Source: CAZEHJ01 sp964512485
GTDB lineage: Bacteria; Bacteroidota; Rhodothermia; Rhodothermales; UBA10348
NCBI GenBank assembly: GCA_964512485.1
Contig: CAZEHJ010000029.1
Coordinates: 1 to 38,478 of the forward strand
Length of the DNA stretch: 38,478 nt
Direction of reading: 5' to 3'
In this document: positions 33,674 to 38,478 of the stretch, piece after piece
How positions within the stretch are numbered: the stretch's first letter is position 1
How the letters are laid out: each line of letters opens with the position of its first letter
The notes under the pieces: model-generated
The model's database searches: none
The model's input: the letters and a program-made list of their open reading frames with translations, nothing else
Told to the model about the DNA's origin: nothing
Translations under genes and position numbers: made by a program

Positions 33674-35461
33674 CTATTTGAGGAGGAGCATCATCCTGGT
33701 CAACGAGCCGGTCGGTGTTTCGAGTTTGTAGATGTACGCCCCGCTGGGCAGAGATCCTGCGTCGAATTCAGCCGCGTACGTTCCGGCAGGAATCGTTCCG
33801 ACCAACAGCGTTTCGACCAGGCGACCCATCATGTCGAAAACCTGGAGCGAGACTGGTGCGGATTCGGGCAACTCAAACCGAATCGTCGTCTGAGGATTGA
33901 ACGGATTCGGATAGTTCTGCGATAGAGTGACTGCCTGGGGTAGTTCTTCGGTAGGCGTGTCGGCCAAGTCATGTTTGCCTACCGTCTCTCCAGCAATCGC
34001 GTTGATCATGGCCTTGACGGCCGCGACGAGCGCATCAGCATCGTCCTGAGAAATATCATTGCCGGTCTTCGCTTCCACCTGATTTATGAACGCTTCCAGT
34101 TGGCCGACTGCTGCGTTGGATTTCCCTTTCTCGAAGCTCTTGAGGGCGTTGTTCAGTTTCGAGCCCAGAGCCCCGACAAGCCCACCTCTAATCTGGAGAT
34201 CATCGAGCATGGTGCCAACAGTCGCCATTGCCCCTTCAATACTCAATTCGGCGTCGCAAACGTCGCCTATGCCATCTCCATCGAGATCGGCCTGGTTACC
34301 ATTTGGGATTTCGGGGCAGTTGTCTTCAAGATCAATCACTCCGTCACCATCCATATCAAAGATTGTGATATTGAGAAGAATCGACACTTGTGCGCCTGTA
34401 AAGTCGGTTGCGGCCAGATCAGCCTTTCCGTCACCGTTGAAATCATCGCTTACCATCACAGTTGGCAAATCTCCAATGGCAAAGTGAGAAGCTGTATCAA
34501 ATGTGCCATCTCCATGGCCTGAAAAAACTGCTACATTGTCGCTCCCCTGATTGGCAGAAGCCAAATCAACATTGCCATCGCCATTGAAATCAGCAACGGT
34601 AATGGAAGCTGGTCTTGAGCTCACCGAAATATTGCTCTCGGGGCCGAAGGTCCCGTCTGCATTACTCAGAAGGATCGACAACAAATCATTGGTTGGATCC
34701 GCAGCCGCCAAATCTGGATTCCCGTCACCATTGAAATCAGCACTGGATAAGTAGAATGGCTGTGAGTTCAATGTGGTGTTGGCCACAGCTCCGAACGTAC
34801 CACTGCCTGACCCGAGGAGTATCGAAACAACATTACTGCCTGAAAGCGCCAAGGCCAGATCCTGATTACCGTCGCGGTCGTAGTCTCCGACTACCAAAGA
34901 GATTTGTGGCGCTCCCACGCTGAAGTTGGAAGGCGTCTGAAACGTTCCATCACCGTTGCCCAGAAAGACGGTCGTATAGCTCTTATTCAGATTTGCTGTG
35001 GCGACATCGAGATTCCCGTCGTCATCGAAATCCCCCGTCACAACGACTCTCGGGCGTGCGCCCATGGCAAAGGCAACCGCTGCACTGAATGTGCCATCTC
35101 CATTACCTGAAAGTACTGATATGCTGTTTCCGTTGACGTTGGCGACAACCAAGTCAGGTCGTTCATCTCCATTGAAGTCGCCGGTGGTCAGCGAAATCGG
35201 ATTTGCGCCCACCGCGTAATAGGTGCCCGAACCGAACGTACCGTCACCGACTCCCAAGCGCACAGCGACATAGTTACCCGTCGTGTGACTTATCGCCAGA
35301 TCTGGCGCACCATCTCCGTCGAAATCCCCGGTCGCCAATGCACGTGGTTTTGCAGCGACAGATATGTTGATTGTCGAATCAAACGAGATTTCTTGAGCTG
35401 ATGCAGCAGAAGAAGCAAGGGTCAAGATTGCAACGAGCAAAACCAATGGAATTCTTTTCAC
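33674..35461 (-). CDS. T9SS-exported FG-GAP/VCBS-repeat protein
   Basis: A protein of about 595 residues. The GTG at 35461 gives a clean signal peptide (KRIPLVLLVAILTL core, ending ASAQ). A GTG at 35509 adds 16 polar residues. Seven FG-GAP/VCBS repeats follow, each with a calcium-loop motif such as ADFNGDGNPD. The loops are exactly 49 residues apart, predicting a seven-bladed beta-propeller. Then come two thrombospondin-type-3 calcium motifs (DMDGDGVIDLEDNCPE, DLDGDGIGDVCD), a helical region resembling FIMAH, and a type IX secretion sorting domain with NYPNPFNPQTTIRFELP and YIYKLET. It should be secreted through the outer membrane and attached to or released from the surface. It probably mediates adhesion. 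Confidence 0.9.
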   Translation of the reverse strand: MKRIPLVLLVAILTLASSAASAQEISFDSTINISVAAKPRALATGDFDGDGAPDLAISHTTGNYVAVRLGVGDGTFGSGTYYAVGANPISLTTGDFNGDERPDLVVANVNGNSISVLSGNGDGTFSAAVAFAMGARPRVVVTGDFDDDGNLDVATANLNKSYTTVFLGNGDGTFQTPSNFSVGAPQISLVVGDYDRDGNQDLALALSGSNVVSILLGSGSGTFGAVANTTLNSQPFYLSSADFNGDGNPDLAAADPTNDLLSILLSNADGTFGPESNISVSSRPASITVADFNGDGNVDLASANQGSDNVAVFSGHGDGTFDTASHFAIGDLPTVMVSDDFNGDGKADLAATDFTGAQVSILLNITIFDMDGDGVIDLEDNCPEIPNGNQADLDGDGIGDVCDAELSIEGAMATVGTMLDDLQIRGGLVGALGSKLNNALKSFEKGKSNAAVGQLEAFINQVEAKTGNDISQDDADALVAAVKAMINAIAGETVGKHDLADTPTEELPQAVTLSQNYPNPFNPQTTIRFELPESAPVSLQVFDMMGRLVETLLVGTIPAGTYAAEFDAGSLPSGAYIYKLETPTGSLTRMMLLLK

Positions 35462-35533
35462 GACGGCACTCTGTTTGGTGGAGTTCGACCTTTTCAGAGT
35501 AACCGGCACAGATCAGAGAACTATCAGCAGGAT

Positions 35534-35570
35534 GTCAGGATTTGTAATTGTTTTGTCATGAAAACCTGAC
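35534..35570. repeat. Inverted repeat upstream of the FG-GAP gene
   Basis: GTCAGGATTT (35534-35543) and AAAACCTGAC (35561-35570) are inverted, 10 bp with one mismatch, around a 17-base centre. It lies between the FG-GAP gene and brnT and might be an operator or a weak hairpin. The rest of 35463-35695 shows nothing else I recognise besides the AT-rich brnT promoter area. Confidence 0.4.
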
Positions 35571-35695
35571 GATTGTGTCTTGCTGCTGGAGTATTCAGTG
35601 AGGTATAGGGCGCGCTTTCAGGTTATAGCAAAGGATTTCATGGGTCGATATGAGTGAGTCTCAAGATTCCGTAATAGTATAATTTTCATACCCTT

Positions 35696-35962
35696 TTGTT
35701 TATATTCGACCTGAACAAGAGTCGTTTAAATCTGGCGAAACACGGAATTGACTTCGTGCAGGCTCAGCTACTGTGGGAAGATCTGAATCGCGTTGAAAAA
35801 CCAAGTCAGACTCACGATGAAAGACGATTCTTGCTCACCGGTGCGATTGACGGCACCGCTTGGACGGCCGTCGTGACGTATCGAGATGATTTGATTCGAA
35901 TTATATCTGTCAGGAGGGCCAGAAAAGATGAAAGGAAAAACTATTTCAGCAGCAGAGTTTGA
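35696..35962 (+). CDS. brnT: BrnT-family toxin
   Basis: An 88-residue RelE-fold ribonuclease toxin. BrnT markers are FDLNKSRLNLAKHGIDF at the N-terminus (the family F-x-WD-x-x-K...N-x-x-KH-G-hydrophobic-F pattern), the DERRF segment, the core strand TAVVTYRDDLIRIISVRRARKDE and the terminal RKNYF. The start is TTG at 35696, and no ATG is available. It overlaps brnA by 35 bp. A GTAT...ATAC palindrome (about 35677-35691) with a TATAAT-like element just upstream could be the autoregulated promoter. Confidence 0.87.
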   Translation: MFIFDLNKSRLNLAKHGIDFVQAQLLWEDLNRVEKPSQTHDERRFLLTGAIDGTAWTAVVTYRDDLIRIISVRRARKDERKNYFSSRV

Positions 35963-36203
35963 CCGTCGGTTCGACGATGGGGAGGATATGTCTGAATACG
36001 TGGATCACTCGAGTGCTCGCAGACCGGGCCTGGATCCCAAACGCGTGAACGTCGACTTCCCTCAATGGATGGTCTTTCGGCTTGACCGAGAGGCTCGTCA
36101 CCTCGGCATCACACGTCAATCGTTGATCAAGACGTGGATCGGAGACCGGATTAAAATTGAGGATGCTTCAAGACCCAAGCCTTCGGCTGAGCCGGACAAA
36201 TAA
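35928..36203 (+). CDS. brnA: BrnA-family antitoxin
   Basis: A 91-residue antitoxin with an N-terminal toxin-binding part (ISAAEFDRRFDDGEDMSEYVD) and a C-terminal ribbon-helix-helix domain. The RHH part is VNVDFPQWMVFRLDREARHLGITRQSLIKTWI, split here as the strand VNVDFP and helices up to about residue 82. Toxin-first order and overlap match known brnTA modules, in which the BrnT-BrnA complex represses its own promoter. A strong hairpin follows the stop. Confidence 0.87.
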   Translation: MKGKTISAAEFDRRFDDGEDMSEYVDHSSARRPGLDPKRVNVDFPQWMVFRLDREARHLGITRQSLIKTWIGDRIKIEDASRPKPSAEPDK

Positions 36204-36208
36204 GATAT

Positions 36209-36242
36209 AAAAGTGTGGGGCGGCGCTTGCGCGCCGCCCCAC
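36209..36242 (-). terminator. Strong GC hairpin between convergent genes
   Basis: A perfect 12-bp stem (36215-36226 with 36231-36242) has loop TTGC. On the minus strand it is followed by AC and TTTTAT (36212-36207), so it is a good rho-independent terminator for the propeller gene ending at 36273. On the plus strand it follows brnA by 11 bp with only weak downstream T, so termination there is less sure. Confidence 0.7.
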
Positions 36243-36272
36243 TAAACATTTCACCTTATCTGAGCCGCCCAA

Positions 36273-38372
36273 TCACTCCTGAACGAGAAGCCCAGGGGGA
36301 TTATGAAGCACGCGCAATTCAACCGAATTAAGCACGGTTGCCCTTCCCGCGAGTACGACTTTCTTACCGTCAGGGCTAATACTGGCCGCTGTGAGATCGA
36401 CCGGCAACAAGTCTCCCAAATCCACACTCGTCCATTCTTGCGACTCGACATCGTATATCCAGGTAGAACTAAAATCCCTGGAAGAAAAACGAAGTTCGTT
36501 GGAGTCCTGAGACCAGTTTATCCGGGAATATCGGGCCGACTTTGCTACCGTAGTCGGACCGCTTGAAACTCCGCTCCTGATATTCAGCAGAGAGAGACCA
36601 AGATCCCCATCGTCAGAAGTCCTTGTCCACGCTGCAAAATCAGTACCATTTGGAGCCACGGCCCACCAATAGGGATATGTACTCACGGGAAGCCTCATGC
36701 AGGCCAGATCACCAGACATAGCTCCCGTCCACTCATAGGTACGGATACACGTTTCTTTCTCTCCCTCATGCGCGAAATAGAATCCTTGCCCACCCGGAAG
36801 CCATCCGATTCCGCCGAGGGAATCAACGCGCTGGGTAACCTCACCCGACTTGATATCAAATACTGTCGTGCCGAAATAAGGACCGTTTTCTCTGCGAAAC
36901 GGAAATGATGACATGAGTGATGTTCCATCGGGAGACCACATAACTTTTCCCGTTCTTTCTGACATTCTCCATTCGTACGTCTTATTGTCGTCCGTATTTG
37001 TGACGGATACTCGCCCAAGTGAATTGTTCATGATCCAGTCACCGTCGGGCGACCATCTGACCGAGGCAGTCCAGCGCTGCTTTCCGATTGGAGTGAGCGT
37101 CGAAATGCCAGATAAATCAGCACTCAAATTGGCATGGCCTACGAAATTGTTGGCGGACAGGATTCCACCTTCTCCGAAGTAAATATTCCCGTCTCGGGCT
37201 CCTGGCACCGCGCGGCCACCGTTTGGTAAGCCGGTCAACAACCGGGGAGTACCCAGTCCTCCTGTATTCGAAACAGAAGCAGCATACAATGAGGTCACCG
37301 ACGGTTCGAGCACCTCGCGCGAAAAGATCAAGGTGTTTGATTCCTTGAGACAATCGAACAACTGGTAATGCGTTCCGTCCGAAGAGAGAACATTCATACG
37401 TTCACCTGTTTTCGTGTCGATACGATGTATATCCCAAGTCTTAAATCCATAATGACCGAACATGAAGCGCCCGTTTCTGAGCAAGCATGCTTCGGTTTCC
37501 CAAAACTCGTATTCGCCGTATTCTGGGTCGATTACGGTTGGCCTGGCACCATTTAGGGGTACGAGCACCATGTGATGTATTCCAGGAATATCTGTTCTCA
37601 ACTTAAATGTCTCTGCGGAGACCAATACGGCAGATCCATCTTGCGACCAATCATGGACTTCCATTTCTGTACGCCAGTCTTCTGGATGGTCGAAATACTC
37701 CTTTAGAGAGAACATCGTTCGATAGGTACGATTGCCAGTATCGTACAATCCCAAGCTGGTATCATTTTCCTGATAGCACGTGAACGCAATTGTTTTACCG
37801 TCAGGAGAAAAGCGAGAAGTGTACTGCCACGTACAATCTTTCGCTACGGTGATAGAGTCCTTTCTTCCGGTGAAGAGATCATCGATATGAAGAAAGTCCG
37901 AGCCTCGCTTTCCGCGTACGACGTAGCGACCATCAGGGGACATGGCAGCGCCATAAAGAGGATCAGGAGCCTCTCTACGCCCTGATTCGAGCACCAATAC
38001 GCTTTTTGATCCAGGCGCATTTGTAGTCGAAACGGCTGCCGGATTATCCACCGCAGCAATTCGGGCTGCAGCTTCCTCTACAACATCCTCAATGTCCGAA
38101 TAGTCTCTTAAGATTACACCGTAAGCTTCCTGTGCTTCGTCGCGTCCCAGAATCTCATACGCTTTGCCAATTTGTAGCAATGCGCGAGCGGTGGCACTTC
38201 TATTGGACGAATGATCATCCACGATCTGCTGATAGAGCGCGATGGCGGCTTCGGTGTTTCCGGAGAGTCGTTCGACTCGGATGGCTTGCTGAAAAAGATC
38301 TTCTGCTGTCTGGCCGATCGATGGAACGGCGAGCAGGAAGCAAAACAAAAGGGAAGTAATTATGCGTGACAT
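36273..38372 (-). CDS. Secreted TPR plus PD40 beta-propeller protein
   Basis: A protein of about 699 residues. The ATG at 38370-38372 gives a standard signal peptide (SRIITSLLFCFLLAVPSIGQ, about 1-20). The frame is open 32 codons further but without a signal. Residues about 22-100 form a TPR-like helical region (AEDLFQQAIRVERLSGNTEA, then ALLQIGKAYEILG). From about 130 on, many PD40/TolB-like blades with SPDG motifs (AMSPDGRYVV, RFSPDGKTIAF, VMWSPDGTSLMS) form one or two propellers. Unlike the S9 peptidase at the other end of the window it has no hydrolase domain, so it is a binding or scaffold protein. Partner unknown. Positions 38373-38478 hold its upstream region, with no other feature seen. 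Confidence 0.85.
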   Translation of the reverse strand: MSRIITSLLFCFLLAVPSIGQTAEDLFQQAIRVERLSGNTEAAIALYQQIVDDHSSNRSATARALLQIGKAYEILGRDEAQEAYGVILRDYSDIEDVVEEAAARIAAVDNPAAVSTTNAPGSKSVLVLESGRREAPDPLYGAAMSPDGRYVVRGKRGSDFLHIDDLFTGRKDSITVAKDCTWQYTSRFSPDGKTIAFTCYQENDTSLGLYDTGNRTYRTMFSLKEYFDHPEDWRTEMEVHDWSQDGSAVLVSAETFKLRTDIPGIHHMVLVPLNGARPTVIDPEYGEYEFWETEACLLRNGRFMFGHYGFKTWDIHRIDTKTGERMNVLSSDGTHYQLFDCLKESNTLIFSREVLEPSVTSLYAASVSNTGGLGTPRLLTGLPNGGRAVPGARDGNIYFGEGGILSANNFVGHANLSADLSGISTLTPIGKQRWTASVRWSPDGDWIMNNSLGRVSVTNTDDNKTYEWRMSERTGKVMWSPDGTSLMSSFPFRRENGPYFGTTVFDIKSGEVTQRVDSLGGIGWLPGGQGFYFAHEGEKETCIRTYEWTGAMSGDLACMRLPVSTYPYWWAVAPNGTDFAAWTRTSDDGDLGLSLLNIRSGVSSGPTTVAKSARYSRINWSQDSNELRFSSRDFSSTWIYDVESQEWTSVDLGDLLPVDLTAASISPDGKKVVLAGRATVLNSVELRVLHNPPGLLVQE

Positions 38373-38478
38373 GGTGCTGTTCTTGGATTGATTCAACAAC
38401 CCAAATCTCCTCCCTGAGCATCTCGAAATTGTCCGTTCGTTTTCCATATCAGCAAAAAGGATGCACAATTGGTTTCAC

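Overview
The window looks like a draft or metagenome-assembled chromosome segment of a Bacteroidota-type bacterium, most like the Rhodothermota/Balneolota (Salinibacter/Rhodothermus-like) branch. Four observations support this. There is a C-terminal type IX secretion sorting domain at 33674-35461. There are TAnnTTTG promoter elements, for example before fabI and before the histidine leader. The tmRNA tag ends in AMAA. There is also a 31-residue Arg/Lys-rich protein of the kind found across Bacteroidota. A run of exactly 100 N at 15589-15688 marks a scaffold gap. The species assignment is inference.

Layout. 1-5.1 kb, minus strand: tmRNA (ssrA), a secreted S9-type peptidase, two small lipoproteins and an alpha/beta hydrolase. 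5.2-7.4 kb, plus strand: the basic mini-protein with its own promoter and terminator, a YtxH protein, a YaaA-family protein and uridine kinase. 7.4-9.0 kb, minus strand: coaX and birA. birA is preceded by five tandem 17-bp repeats shared with a divergent TPR gene. 9.2-17.2 kb is mostly plus strand: TPR protein, a lipoprotein (minus), inositol-monophosphatase family enzyme, fabI, HAD phosphatase, L,D-transpeptidase, and a long and a short NfeD. The two NfeD genes are separated by an 11-bp palindromic tandem array that contains the gap. A lipoprotein with a TonB-C-like domain follows. 17.2-26.5 kb: a CNT nucleoside transporter (minus), UvrD/PcrA helicase, an orphan solute-binding lipoprotein, Dus (minus), an ENPP-like phosphodiesterase, an RlmL-like RNA methyltransferase and a secreted NTF2-like protein.

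26.5-31.3 kb is the most notable part. A class III aminotransferase diverges from a histidine-attenuated operon. The operon starts with a leader peptide carrying HH and HHH codons and a Rho-independent attenuator. It then encodes hisG, a single 617-codon gene joining complete HisD and HisB (IGPD) enzymes, and hisH. hisC, hisA, hisF and hisIE are absent from the window.

31.3-38.4 kb looks accessory. It holds a PemK/MazF-type toxin-antitoxin pair with a double CACGTG palindromic operator directly abutting hisH. It also holds a small membrane protein, a lipoprotein esterase with a CBM48-like domain, a T9SS-exported seven-repeat FG-GAP protein, a BrnT/BrnA pair, and a secreted TPR plus PD40 propeller protein.

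Functions are assigned by reading motifs and family resemblance only. No database search was run.
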